A DNA stretch of 14,405 nt from Cyanobacteria bacterium UBA11372 (GCA_003486675.1 DNGG01000129.1:1868-16272); one strand, 5' to 3'; shown: positions 1 through 6,187, counted from the stretch's first letter. Notes: generated from the sequence alone by a model not told the origin. Program-made: numbers and translations.

Positions 1-222
1 ATTCCCGCTGATAAACTGGAAACCATCTTTGAACGCTTTCAACAGGTGGATGTTTCCGACTCGCGCAATAGCGAAGGTACTGGCTTGGGTCTAGCGATTT
101 GTCGTAGTATTGTGCAACAGCACGACGGTCGAATCTGGGTCGAGAGTACCCTGAGTGAAGGCAGTACTTTCTACTTCACCTTACCCATGACCAATTACCT
201 ATTACCAATGACCAATAACTAA
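1..222 (+). CDS. Histidine kinase, C-terminal fragment (HATPase_c end); 5' part outside window
   Basis: The first 73 codons in frame 1 are the end of a sensor histidine kinase, the enzyme that autophosphorylates on His and passes phosphate to a response regulator. Visible are the F-box region (IFERFQQVD, about residues 9-17), the G2 ATP-lid motif EGTGLGLAICRSIV (about 29-42) and the terminal strand WVESTLSEGSTFYFTLP that usually closes these domains. The H-box and any sensor domains lie outside the window. The domain should end at about residue 61; the extra tail PMTNYLLPMTNN is encoded by an ATTACC/ATGACC-type short repeat, so the gene seems to have read into an intergenic repeat. Its TAA overlaps the ATG of the next gene by one base, typical of a translationally coupled kinase-regulator pair. 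The family assignment is secure; the stimulus is unknown. Confidence 0.93.
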   Translation: MPADKLETIFERFQQVDVSDSRNSEGTGLGLAICRSIVQQHDGRIWVESTLSEGSTFYFTLPMTNYLLPMTNN

Positions 223-234
223 TGACTAACAAGC
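187..234. repeat. Short degenerate tandem repeat (ATTACC/ATGACC type) across a gene junction
   Basis: The bases consist of imperfect units such as ATGACCAATTACC, TATTACCAATGACC and AATAACTAATGACTAAC. This resembles the short tandem repeats scattered between genes in filamentous cyanobacteria. Here it codes the last residues of the kinase, contains its stop and includes the start of the response regulator. Related units recur at 2306-2335, 8703-8753 and 11586-11657. Confidence 0.65.
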
Positions 235-602
235 GAATTCTGGTAATTGATAACGAGGAATATATTCGGGAAGTAGCCCAGATTTGCTTAGAAACGGTAG
301 CAAATTGGACGGTGATAACGGCGGGTTCGGGTAGCGAAGGCTTAATCGTAGCCGAGACAGAGCAACCCGATGCCATCCTGCTAGACGTAATGATGCCCGA
401 TATGGACGGAATTGCCACATTTGAAAAGTTAAAAGCGAACCCACTAACTGAAAACATTCCGGTGATTTTGCTGACGGCTAAGGTGCAAGCTTCTGACCGT
501 CGCCGGTATGCTGAAATGGGGTTAAAAGCTGCGATCGCTAAACCCTTTAATCCCCTACAGTTAGCTTCCCAAGTCTCAGAAGCTCTAGGTTGGACTCTAT
601 AA
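222..602 (+). CDS. CheY-like single-domain response regulator
   Basis: This 126-aa protein is a stand-alone receiver (REC) domain of typical length with no output domain. It carries the acidic pair region around D10 (IDNEE; one of the usual acidic residues is Asn), the predicted phospho-acceptor D55 in LLDVMMPDMDG, the switch residue T85 in LLTAK and the invariant K107 in AKPF. It should be a cytoplasmic phosphate acceptor that works by protein contact or as a relay step. It begins one base inside the stop of the preceding kinase, which suggests that the kinase is its partner and that the pair is co-translated. Only repeats follow for about 550 bp, so it is probably the last gene of its operon. 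The family is certain; the pathway cannot be told from sequence. Confidence 0.95.
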   Translation: MTNKRILVIDNEEYIREVAQICLETVANWTVITAGSGSEGLIVAETEQPDAILLDVMMPDMDGIATFEKLKANPLTENIPVILLTAKVQASDRRRYAEMGLKAAIAKPFNPLQLASQVSEALGWTL

Positions 603-726
603 TTCTCCCCTAGCGACTCTCAAGGAAAAACTACGGTAAACCTTGATTTTCCCAGCGGAGATCGCATATCTGCTCTATGGCTTAGGTAAAAATATCTAAG
701 TCTGAACCACTACAGGACTTACGCGC

Positions 727-845
727 ATACAGCGGATTGCTTTCTTAGTGAGGGAAAGCAAATTCGCGCCAGTTTGTGTAGAGACGTTACATGTAACGTC
801 TCTACACAAACCTTGGGTGTACCTCATGGTACTGCAATCTGCTAT
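727..845. repeat. Nested inverted-repeat element, copy 1 (MITE-like)
   Basis: The centre is a perfect 40-bp palindrome (772-811) with arms starting GTTTGTGTAGAGACGTTACA. Bases 771-845 match 3994-4068 at 73 of 75 positions in the same orientation. Outside the core, a left arm (ATACAGCGGATTGC at 727-740) pairs imperfectly with a right arm (GCAATCTGCTAT at 834-845), so the whole ~118 bp could fold into one long hairpin. An AGGACTTACGC motif at 714-724 lies just outside. No open reading frame of a transposase is present, so it would have to be non-autonomous. GTAGAGACGT palindromes are, to my knowledge, common in cyanobacterial genomes. Confidence 0.8.
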
Positions 846-956
846 TTACTGGGTTTCTCTGAAAAATCCTTGGGAAAGGCAATGAGAGATGTACGCAGAA
901 ACAAAGGTGATAGGAGCGCCCTTACCTGGGTTCTAGAGGATAAAATCCTTATAACA

Positions 957-1036
957 CAGGAATTACACTTGGGCAACCGAGAAACCGCGTTTCTTGCTGG
1001 TTTCAGAGAAACCCGGAGCGGTGCGGGTAATTCCTG
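957..1036. repeat. 80-bp element with perfect 10-bp terminal inverted repeats
   Basis: CAGGAATTAC at 957-966 and its exact complement GTAATTCCTG at 1027-1036 bracket an internal GAAACCGCGTTTCT and AGAGAAACCCGG pair. The internal motif belongs to the same family as the tandem GAAACCGGGTTT repeats at 2737-2892. No coding potential is seen. It looks like a small mobile or fold-back repeat. Confidence 0.55.
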
Positions 1037-1156
1037 AAACATCTCGATTGTCCTCACAATTTCCTCAACTTTTTTTCCTAACCTCAAAGTAGAGGTGACA
1101 TAGCTACTGACTTAACAGTAGTTACACCAGGTTCTAGTTGATTGCAGAGGTTGGGG

Positions 1157-1393
1157 ATGAATACTGAAGAAGAAGCGCGCTCTGCAATGAAAAAGCAGCG
1201 CGAACAAGAAAAACACCTACAACAGTCTATGCTTAGCCGTGCCGAGACGGAGGTAGAAACACTTACCTCAGACGGCATCGAGGCAGAAGCTAGGGAGTTA
1301 ATGGCAGAGCAACGTCAGCAAGAAGAATCCTTGCAACAGTCGATGCTTAGCCGTGCAGAAAGCGAGATTGGCGTACCTACGGATGCCCAGTAG
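1157..1393 (+). CDS. Hypothetical 78-aa protein with two QQSMLSRAE repeats
   Basis: I do not recognise a function. The start is placed at ATG 1157 because AGAGG at 1146-1150 sits six bases upstream; a TTG at 1142 would add five residues but has no such site. The protein is charged and almost certainly helical. It contains a duplicated unit of about 25-30 residues: EEARSAMKKQREQEKHLQQS followed by MLSRAETEVE, and EARELMAEQRQQEESLQQS followed by MLSRAESEIG. There is no signal peptide, Cys or membrane segment. Two matching helices joined by a short linker suggest a soluble helical hairpin or coiled coil that may bind a partner. It is flanked by repeat DNA on the left and a second small gene on the right. 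The clean codon-level duplication and good ribosome site support a real gene. Confidence 0.7.
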   Translation: MNTEEEARSAMKKQREQEKHLQQSMLSRAETEVETLTSDGIEAEARELMAEQRQQEESLQQSMLSRAESEIGVPTDAQ

Positions 1394-1517
1394 CAAACCG
1401 AAGCATCTTAAAGATGCAGCGTGGCGCGCAACGGCGGCGGTGTCAAAAGTCAAAATTCCTTTGCCATTTAACCATCGCGAATAATAACTCGATAATAAAT
1501 AAAAGGAGAACAAAAGT

Positions 1518-1703
1518 ATGTCTATTTTGCCCAAAATCGGTGCAGCAATTCAATCGGTTTTAACTGGAATCAAAAATCTGATTAAATTCATGGCGGGAGC
1601 GATCGCGCGGATTTTTGGCCCAACTGACGATGAATATCCGCCTACAGGAGTTCAACCTTTTGAAGGAGAATTACCTGAGAAAAAGAACAAACAAGCTTGG
1701 TAA
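1518..1703 (+). CDS. Hypothetical 61-aa protein with hydrophobic/amphipathic N-terminus
   Basis: The ATG follows a strong ribosome site, AAGGAG at 1503-1508, nine bases upstream, which makes this a convincing small gene. Residues 1-34 (from MSILPKIGAAIQSVL to AGAIARIF) alternate hydrophobic and basic residues and could form a membrane-surface helix or a weak membrane segment. The rest is a polar, acidic tail with GPTDDEYPPTGVQPFEG followed by a Lys-rich end. The layout, a helix plus a Pro/Gly-rich conserved-looking tail, resembles small cyanobacterial proteins of unknown role, but I cannot name the family. It lies 124 bp after the QQSMLSRAE gene and 97 bp before a phosphatase-like gene, all on one strand. 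Co-transcription is possible but not shown. Confidence 0.72.
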   Translation: MSILPKIGAAIQSVLTGIKNLIKFMAGAIARIFGPTDDEYPPTGVQPFEGELPEKKNKQAW

Positions 1704-1711
1704 GCTGCCCA

Positions 1712-1787
1712 AAAGGCTAACGGCTAATAGCTAATCGCTCCTAGAACCAGCTGGCAATTAGCAATTAGCAATTAGCAATTAGCAATT
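1712..1787. repeat. Short tandem heptamer repeat (GCAATTA)n
   Basis: Four perfect GCAATTA units run from 1754 to 1781, followed by a fifth cut short (1782-1787). Looser GGCTAA/GCTAAT units precede them (1716-1737). This is the classic short tandemly repeated repetitive (STRR) type of filamentous cyanobacteria. It ends just before the ribosome site of the next gene, so it forms part of that gene's leader. Confidence 0.85.
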
Positions 1788-1800
1788 CAAGGAAACATCC

Positions 1801-2205
1801 ATGAAAATTATCAGGAAGATCAACGACGAATTAGCGATCGCAGGACAAATTACCCCTGAACAGTTACAGCAGATTGCTCAGGAGGGATTTAAGTCGGTGC
1901 TAAACTTGCGATCGCCTGACGAAGAAGGCTTCCTGATCGGCGAACATCAACAAGCTGAAGCCTTGGGACTGCACTACGCCAACATTCCGATTAAACTTGA
2001 GGCATTTAACGATGAAATAGCCACGCGGGTATTCCGCGTCATGAACGAATCCTTACCCAAACCAATTCTCGTACATTGCACCAGTGCCAAGCGAGCTGCT
2101 GCTTTGGTGCTGATGTATATTGCTATGCGTCAAGGAGCAACTTTCAAACAAGCTTTTAACCAAGCCGAACAACTTGGCTTATTTGCCATACCTACCTACT
2201 CTTGA
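1801..2205 (+). CDS. DUF442/beta-lactamase-hydrolase-like tyrosine phosphatase family protein
   Basis: This 134-aa soluble protein resembles the single-domain dual-specificity-phosphatase-like family DUF442 (also called the Blh phosphatase domain). The N-terminal half has the usual ITPEQLQQIAQEGFKSVLNLR (residues 17-37) and RSPDEEG (37-43), where the Asp of the general-acid region is expected. The predicted active-site loop is VHCTSAKRAA (residues 91-100) with nucleophile C93 and R98. The spacing is Cx4R, one residue shorter than the classical protein tyrosine phosphatase Cx5R, and the usual loop Gly is Ala here, so catalytic activity is not assured. The start is supported by AAGGAA at 1789-1794, six bases before ATG. 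The substrate is unknown. Neighbouring small genes give no clear functional link. Confidence 0.8.
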   Translation: MKIIRKINDELAIAGQITPEQLQQIAQEGFKSVLNLRSPDEEGFLIGEHQQAEALGLHYANIPIKLEAFNDEIATRVFRVMNESLPKPILVHCTSAKRAAALVLMYIAMRQGATFKQAFNQAEQLGLFAIPTYS

Positions 2206-2305
2206 ATCATCCGATCAGTAGATGCCGATCATCTGTCTTAGGTCATAGGCTAGTAGTGTCTGGGTGGGAAAGAAGTATTCCATCCCGAATGCTCATAGAT
2301 ACTTT

Positions 2306-2335
2306 CCAATTACCAATTCCCAATTACCAATTACC
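2306..2335. repeat. CCAATTACC-type short repeat
   Basis: The stretch reads as CCAATTACCAATTCC and then CAATTACCAATTACC, two near-identical 15-bp units. It lies in the 161-bp gap between the phosphatase-like gene and the ComFB-like gene. It is related to the repeats found inside coding sequence at 11586-11657. Confidence 0.65.
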
Positions 2336-2366
2336 TCTAGCTGTCAACAAAAACGAGGTGATAAAT

Positions 2367-2720
2367 ATGACCAAAACAATTGTCAATTTAACAAGGGAAG
2401 CGCTGGTTCAAGCGATTGAGAGCGTTTTGGAAACTTATCCCCACCATCCTTATCAAAAAGCTTTTTCCCTCGATGACTTGCGCCAAGAGTTAATTGCCTA
2501 CGTCCTGAGTCGCATTCCTAATTTTTACGTAGTTGAAGAGTATCCCGACCAATCCGTACACTCGACTGGTTTTTATCACTCTCCAGAGGAAAGGTGGCAT
2601 TTAGAAGCTGCAATTCACCAGGGTATTGAATACGTACTCTGTCAAAATGCCGAACGGGTTTGTCACCACATTCCGGAAGAAGTTGACCCCGGTTTTTGTG
2701 CTTCCAATTGGTTTGGCTAA
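2367..2720 (+). CDS. ComFB-like protein (late competence development family), 117 aa
   Basis: The region LVQAIESVLETYPHHPYQ (residues 13-30), followed by DDLRQELIAYVLSRIPNFY (36-54) and IHQGIEYVL (83-91), matches my recollection of cyanobacterial proteins annotated as late competence ComFB. The core of that family is a helical domain ending in an AYVLxRIPxxY segment. Cyanobacterial ComFB/CdgR proteins have been reported to bind cyclic dinucleotides; whether this one does is inference. The start is taken at ATG 2367 because GAGG at 2355-2358 lies eight bases upstream. The frame is open further back to 2202, but that stretch is repeat DNA. The C-terminal tail (from C92 to G117) is richer in Cys and His (C92, C99, H100, H101, C111) than expected and is perhaps a lineage-specific extension. 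It stands alone between repeats. Confidence 0.62.
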   Translation: MTKTIVNLTREALVQAIESVLETYPHHPYQKAFSLDDLRQELIAYVLSRIPNFYVVEEYPDQSVHSTGFYHSPEERWHLEAAIHQGIEYVLCQNAERVCHHIPEEVDPGFCASNWFG

Positions 2721-2736
2721 ATCAAAAACAGTTCCT

Positions 2737-2892
2737 AGAAACCGGGTTTCACAGCTAGGATTTCTGGTTCTAAGTCGAAGATTTTTTAGAGAAACCCGGT
2801 TTCTTGGCGGGTGGGGCTAGAGTTGGGAGAAACCGGGTTTCTGGCGGCGATTTCTGGTTCTAAGTCGCAGATTTTTTCGAGAAACCCGGTTT
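2737..2892. repeat. Two tandem 90-bp units, each bounded by inverted GAAACCGGGTTT repeats
   Basis: GAAACCGGGTTT occurs at 2738 and 2828, ATTTCTGGTTCTAAGTCG at 2760 and 2850, and GAAACCCGGTTT at 2791 and 2881: an exact 90-bp period. Within each unit the left and right motifs are inverted copies, so each unit can form a hairpin. With flanking sequence this fills most of the gap between the ComFB-like and radical SAM genes. It is not CRISPR: there are only two units, and their inner sequence is shared rather than variable. Confidence 0.8.
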
Positions 2893-2970
2893 GTTTGCGG
2901 GTTTGGCTAATATCAAGTGCGCTAGCATCGGTTGTATATAGCGATTTTGCAAAAAACTGCTTTTTCCCTC

Positions 2971-2994
2971 CCACCTGCCCACCTGCCCACCTGC
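2971..2994. repeat. Three tandem CCACCTGC octamers
   Basis: Perfect octamers start at 2971, 2979 and 2987, just upstream of the radical SAM gene. The same CACCTGC type, more degenerate, appears inside the giant kinase coding sequence at 11658-11709. Confidence 0.75.
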
Positions 2995-3013
2995 ACAAGA
3001 GCTGACGCGACTG

Positions 3014-3811
3014 ATGACCAAAACCCTCGATAAATTTACCTCTGTCTACGGCCCGGTAGTATCTTGGCGATATGGGCGATCGCTCGGTATCGACCCCATC
3101 GGTTTAGTGTCTACCTGTTCCTTTAATTGCGTCTACTGCCAGCTGGGGGAAATTCAACACCACACCACCGCTCGTCAAATTTTTATCCCCACAGAAAAAA
3201 TAGTGGAGGATTTACAAGCGATTAACCTAGCGGATGTGGATGTTATCACCCTCAGCGGCAGTGGCGAACCCACCCAAGCTTTGAATTTAGGAGAGATTTT
3301 AACCGCCGCCAAGCAAATTGCCGGATTACCGATGGTAGTCTTGACCAACAGTACCTTTCTCGGCGAGCCAGAGGTACGCAACGCCTTAAAATTGGCAGAT
3401 ATCGTCGCCGCGAAACTCGATGCGGTGTCGCCGGATCAACTGCGGCGGGTGAACCGTCCCGCAGGCGCAATTGAGTGGTTAGATATTATATCAGGGATAA
3501 AGCAATTTCGTCAAGAGTATGAAGGTAATTTGGCGATCCAGACGATGATTTTATCGCGTTGGTCCGATGAGGCGCAAGGCGAGTATATCCGCCTGATGCA
3601 GGAGTTGAAGCCGGAGGAAATTCAACTGAACACGCCGACGCGGGGGCGATCGCTTACCCGCCAACTGGAAACGCGAGGAAATGACCCCCAAATCCCTGCC
3701 GATTCAATCTGGATGCTCAAACCAGTCAGCGTTGATTTCCTGCAAGCATTTGCGGCAAAAATTCACAGCAGTACGGGTATTGCGGTGCGGCATAGGGATT
3801 TTAGATTTTAG
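3014..3811 (+). CDS. Radical SAM protein, wyosine-synthase-like (COG0731 group)
   Basis: This 265-aa protein carries the radical SAM cluster motif CSFNCVYCQ (C35, C39, C42; Cx3Cx2C), which binds a 4Fe-4S cluster and S-adenosylmethionine. It also has a GEPTQALN segment (about residues 84-91) and VLTNSTFL. The layout FTSVYGPVVSWRYGRSLGID before the cluster is typical of the group related to archaeal TYW1, which builds tricyclic wyosine bases in tRNA-Phe. Bacteria are not known to make wyosine, so the real substrate of such bacterial members is open. The length fits the family. ATG 3014 has only a weak upstream AAGAG (2997-3001). The last five residues (RDFRF) and the TAG stop are encoded by a GATTTTA heptamer repeat, so the natural C-terminus may have been replaced. 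It is convergent with the adenylyl cyclase gene. Confidence 0.87.
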   Translation: MTKTLDKFTSVYGPVVSWRYGRSLGIDPIGLVSTCSFNCVYCQLGEIQHHTTARQIFIPTEKIVEDLQAINLADVDVITLSGSGEPTQALNLGEILTAAKQIAGLPMVVLTNSTFLGEPEVRNALKLADIVAAKLDAVSPDQLRRVNRPAGAIEWLDIISGIKQFRQEYEGNLAIQTMILSRWSDEAQGEYIRLMQELKPEEIQLNTPTRGRSLTRQLETRGNDPQIPADSIWMLKPVSVDFLQAFAAKIHSSTGIAVRHRDFRF

Positions 3812-3848
3812 ATTTTAGATTTAAACCTGCAATCTGAAATCTAAAATC
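3797..3848. repeat. GATTTTA heptamer repeat and 12-bp hairpin at gene end
   Basis: GATTTTA is repeated at 3797, 3804 and 3811, covering the last codons and stop of the radical SAM gene. GATTTTAGATTT (3811-3822) pairs perfectly with AAATCTAAAATC (3837-3848) across a 14-base loop. This AT-rich hairpin could act as a weak terminator, but it has no GC-rich stem and no T-run, so that role is only a possibility. Confidence 0.6.
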
Positions 3849-3950
3849 GACGCAAAGTTTCTACATGTAGGGTGCGATCTTCGGGCAGAGTACGGCACCA
3901 TCACACCATATTTCACCATATTTAGTGTTCCTGCGTAAGTGCTGGAAGAA

Positions 3951-4068
3951 ATACAGCAGATTGCAAGTGAGTGAGGTACAGCCTTTTGGCATAAGTTTGT
4001 GTAGAGACGTTACATGTAACGTCTCTACACAAACCTTGGGTGTACCTCATGGGACTACAATCTGCTAT
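3951..4068. repeat. Nested inverted-repeat element, copy 2 (MITE-like)
   Basis: A perfect 40-bp palindrome lies at 3995-4034. Outer arms are ATACAGCAGATTG (3951-3963) against CAATCTGCTATA (4058-4069), and middle arms GTGAGGTACA (3971-3980) against TGTACCTCAT (4041-4050). Copy 1 at 727-845 has the same layout; the right 75 bp are 97% identical while the left arms have diverged. TAAGTCCTG follows immediately (4068-4076), complementary to the CAGGACTTA found just left of copy 1. No coding sequence is present. Confidence 0.82.
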
Positions 4069-4075
4069 AAGTCCT

Positions 4076-4113
4076 GAATCTAAAATCTGCAATCTGAAAT
4101 CTAAAATCTGCAA
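4076..4113. repeat. AATCTAAAATCTGC direct repeats
   Basis: Units of GAATCTAAAATCTGC and GAAATCTAAAATCTGC follow one another, and 22 bases (4087-4108) exactly repeat 3827-3848. The repeat abuts the stop of the adenylyl cyclase gene and may contribute to its 3' end. Confidence 0.65.
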
Positions 4114-4116
4114 TTC

Positions 4117-6138
4117 TTATTTTCTACCCGTGAGTAAATAAGTTGTCATGTCTCCTTTACCTTTGATGGAAATAGAACCGCGCTCAACAAATTGATAGCG
4201 ATCTTGTAACAGCTCATAGGTAGCGGGACTGACCTGAATAGCACCGGGGACGCCGGTTGTTTCCATGCGACTGGCAATATTAACCGTATCGCCCCACAAG
4301 TCATAGCTAAATTTTTTAATCCCAATCACGCCAGCAACAACGGGTCCCGTATTCATGCCAATTCTGACATTGAAACTTTTAGCCATTTTTTGATTAAATT
4401 CGTCAATTCCTGCCAGCATATCCAGCGCCATTTCAGCGGCAAGGCAAGCATGATCTGGGTGAGGAAATGGCAATCCTGCTACTGCCATGTAGGCATCGCC
4501 AATGGTTTTAATTTTCTCCAAACCGTGGCGTTCTGCCAAGCGGTCAAACTCGGAAAACACGACGTTGAGAATATTCACCAATTCTCCTGGTGATGTGGAA
4601 GCTGAAAATTCAGTAAAGCCAACCAAGTCGGCAAACAAAACGGTTACGTCTTCAAAATGGTCGGCGATCGCGCTGGGGTCTTGTTTTAACCGATGGGCTA
4701 CAGGTTCTGGTAGGATATTGAGCAATAATTGCTCGGTTTTTTGCTGCTGTTCGTGCAAAGCTTCTTGAGCTAATTTACGCGCCGTGATATCAGAAACCGT
4801 GCCTTCATAGTACAGCAATTTTCCCGTCGAGTCGCGAACGGCACGGGCATTTTCGCTCACCCAAATTTTGCTGCCATCTTTACGACGTACCAGGGATTCA
4901 AAATCGTGTACGGCATTATTTTGTTCAATCGCATCGATGAATTCCTGGCGCCGCTGTTGATCGATATAAACTTCTGTGGCGATATTGTGAACGCTAGATA
5001 CGAGTTCTTCGGGGGAGTCGAAACCGTAGATTCTCGCTAAAGCTGCATTGGCACTTACATAACGTCCAGGGGGGGTTGTTTGAAAAATTCCCTCGACTGC
5101 GTTATCGACGATGCTGTGATATCTTTCTTCCGAAAGACGCAACGCTTCTTCAGCTTGCTTGCGCTGGATCAGGGAACCTAATTGGGTAGCAACGGCATTA
5201 ACAAGTTGTACCAAATGAGACTGTTCTGGGATACTTTCTTTTTTGAAGAAAATCAAAACAGCTAATACTTCGTCATTGACAACAATAGGAATGCCAAAAC
5301 CGGCTTTTAATCCGACTTTAGCTGCAAGTTGGGGACGCAGAAAAAATTGATTTTGCTCGGTGGAAACATCTTCGATCCATTCGGGTTCCTTGTTTGCCCA
5401 AACTCGTCCCGGCAGTCCGATATGGGGAGCAAAGGTAAATTTCAAGCTTTTCTGCTTGAATTCTTCTAAATTTATGTCGCTGGTATACCAACCCTCGGCG
5501 TATTCTAAAACAGTGCCATCATTGGCGGGAATCCAAGCTTCGCTAAAATCCCAACCGATAGTTTCAGCGACTAAACCAATCGTGACTTTGAGGGCAGAGT
5601 GAAAATCTGCGGCGCGACTAATGGCTTGGGTAGTGGCGAGTAAGAGGCGAATTTCGATTTCGGCTTTTTCGCGATCGCGTATTTCTTGTTCCAGCTGTTT
5701 ATTTTTTATTTTCAGTTCCTCGTTCAGCCTTGTCTGCGCCAGTTGATTTTCAATTCTGGCTAAAACTTCTGGCACTTGGAACGGCTTTGTGATATAATCC
5801 ACTCCCCCTACTTCAAAAGCTTTAACTTTATCTAATGCTTCGTCCAAGGCGCTAATAAAAATGATGGGGATTTTGCTGGTTTCCGGTAGAGATTTTAACT
5901 TTTGACACACCTCATACCCGTTCATTTCAGGCATATTGATATCGAGCAAGATTAAATCGGGTGGAGCCATCTGCGCCCCTTTTAAAGCAATTTTGCCATT
6001 AATTGCCTTTCTAACTTGATACCCTTGCTGTGCTAGCATGGCGGATAACAGTCGCAAGTTATTCGGCGTGTCATCTACGATTAGAATATCGCCTTTTAAA
6101 CCGGGTTCTTGCTCTTCATTCAGCAAAATTTCTTCCAT
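4117..6138 (-). CDS. REC-GAF-PAS adenylyl cyclase (class III)
   Basis: A 673-aa cytoplasmic enzyme predicted to make cAMP. Domains: receiver (about 17-135; D22/D23, phospho-acceptor D66 in LLDINMPEMNG, TKPFQ), GAF (about 165-325), PAS (about 340-455 with DITARK end), a helical transducer (LLLNILPEPVAHRLK, about 472-486) and a class III cyclase domain (about 495-673). Catalytic residues are all present: metal-binding D504 (FADLVGFT) and D548 (TIGDAYM), purine-specifying K544 and D613 (YDLWGD), and transition-state N620/R624 (VNIASRME). The Lys/Asp pair is the adenylyl, not guanylyl, cyclase signature. The frame is open to 6255, overlapping the upstream gene, but the ATG at 6138 has AAAGGA (6147-6152) eight bases ahead and is chosen; ATG 6156 lacks a good site. 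It lies 49 bp after the diguanylate cyclase and probably shares its transcript. Confidence 0.92.
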   Translation of the reverse strand: MEEILLNEEQEPGLKGDILIVDDTPNNLRLLSAMLAQQGYQVRKAINGKIALKGAQMAPPDLILLDINMPEMNGYEVCQKLKSLPETSKIPIIFISALDEALDKVKAFEVGGVDYITKPFQVPEVLARIENQLAQTRLNEELKIKNKQLEQEIRDREKAEIEIRLLLATTQAISRAADFHSALKVTIGLVAETIGWDFSEAWIPANDGTVLEYAEGWYTSDINLEEFKQKSLKFTFAPHIGLPGRVWANKEPEWIEDVSTEQNQFFLRPQLAAKVGLKAGFGIPIVVNDEVLAVLIFFKKESIPEQSHLVQLVNAVATQLGSLIQRKQAEEALRLSEERYHSIVDNAVEGIFQTTPPGRYVSANAALARIYGFDSPEELVSSVHNIATEVYIDQQRRQEFIDAIEQNNAVHDFESLVRRKDGSKIWVSENARAVRDSTGKLLYYEGTVSDITARKLAQEALHEQQQKTEQLLLNILPEPVAHRLKQDPSAIADHFEDVTVLFADLVGFTEFSASTSPGELVNILNVVFSEFDRLAERHGLEKIKTIGDAYMAVAGLPFPHPDHACLAAEMALDMLAGIDEFNQKMAKSFNVRIGMNTGPVVAGVIGIKKFSYDLWGDTVNIASRMETTGVPGAIQVSPATYELLQDRYQFVERGSISIKGKGDMTTYLLTGRK

Positions 6139-6187
6139 TTTTTGTATCCTTTCCATGTATGTTTTACCAACGAGAGTTACTATTGTT

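Larger units (their letters stand above)
603..1156. other. Long repeat-rich intergenic region
   Basis: No convincing gene is seen in these ~550 bp. A weak stem (8 bp with one mismatch, 4-nt loop) lies at 681-700 after the response regulator, without a T-run. Next come the palindromic element at 727-845 and an 80-bp inverted-repeat element at 957-1036. Two small stem-loops (1081-1096 and 1104-1121) lie just before the next gene and may belong to its leader. A frame open across 774-1037 runs through the repeat elements and has no protein-like composition. Confidence 0.6.
3812..4116. other. Convergent intergenic region filled by repeats
   Basis: No gene is seen between the two converging stops. 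The region contains the AT-rich hairpin, a unique-looking stretch (3849-3950), the second palindromic element (3951-4068), and a 22-base direct repeat pair at 3827-3848 and 4087-4108 that brackets the element. The AT-rich inverted and direct repeats could end transcription from both sides. Confidence 0.6.

Noticed and set aside
681..700. Terminator after the response regulator
   Set aside because: The stem is short, has a mismatch and is AT-rich, with no T-run after it; it is noted only as a weak stem.
774..1037. Open frame of 87 codons on the plus strand
   Set aside because: It starts inside the 40-bp palindrome and runs through two repeat elements; there is no ribosome site and the composition is not protein-like.
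1403..1417. GCATCTT/AAGATGC palindrome after the 78-aa gene
   Set aside because: A 7-bp palindrome with a one-base centre cannot form a usable hairpin and has no T-run, so neither terminator nor operator can be claimed.
2202..2366. N-terminal extension of the ComFB-like gene
   Set aside because: The extra 55 codons are repeat DNA. The ribosome site GAGG at 2355-2358 favours the ATG at 2367.
2737..2892. Possible CRISPR array
   Set aside because: There are only two units, the sequence between motifs is shared rather than variable, and no cas genes are nearby.
2626..3005. Short open frames across the GAAACCGGGTTT repeats on both strands
   Set aside because: They exist only because the tandem repeat lacks stops in those frames; no start signals are present.
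3922..4113. 63-codon open frame on the minus strand
   Set aside because: It is made of the AT-rich repeats and palindromic element copy 2. Part of its translation resembles the frame in copy 1 only because the DNA repeat is shared.
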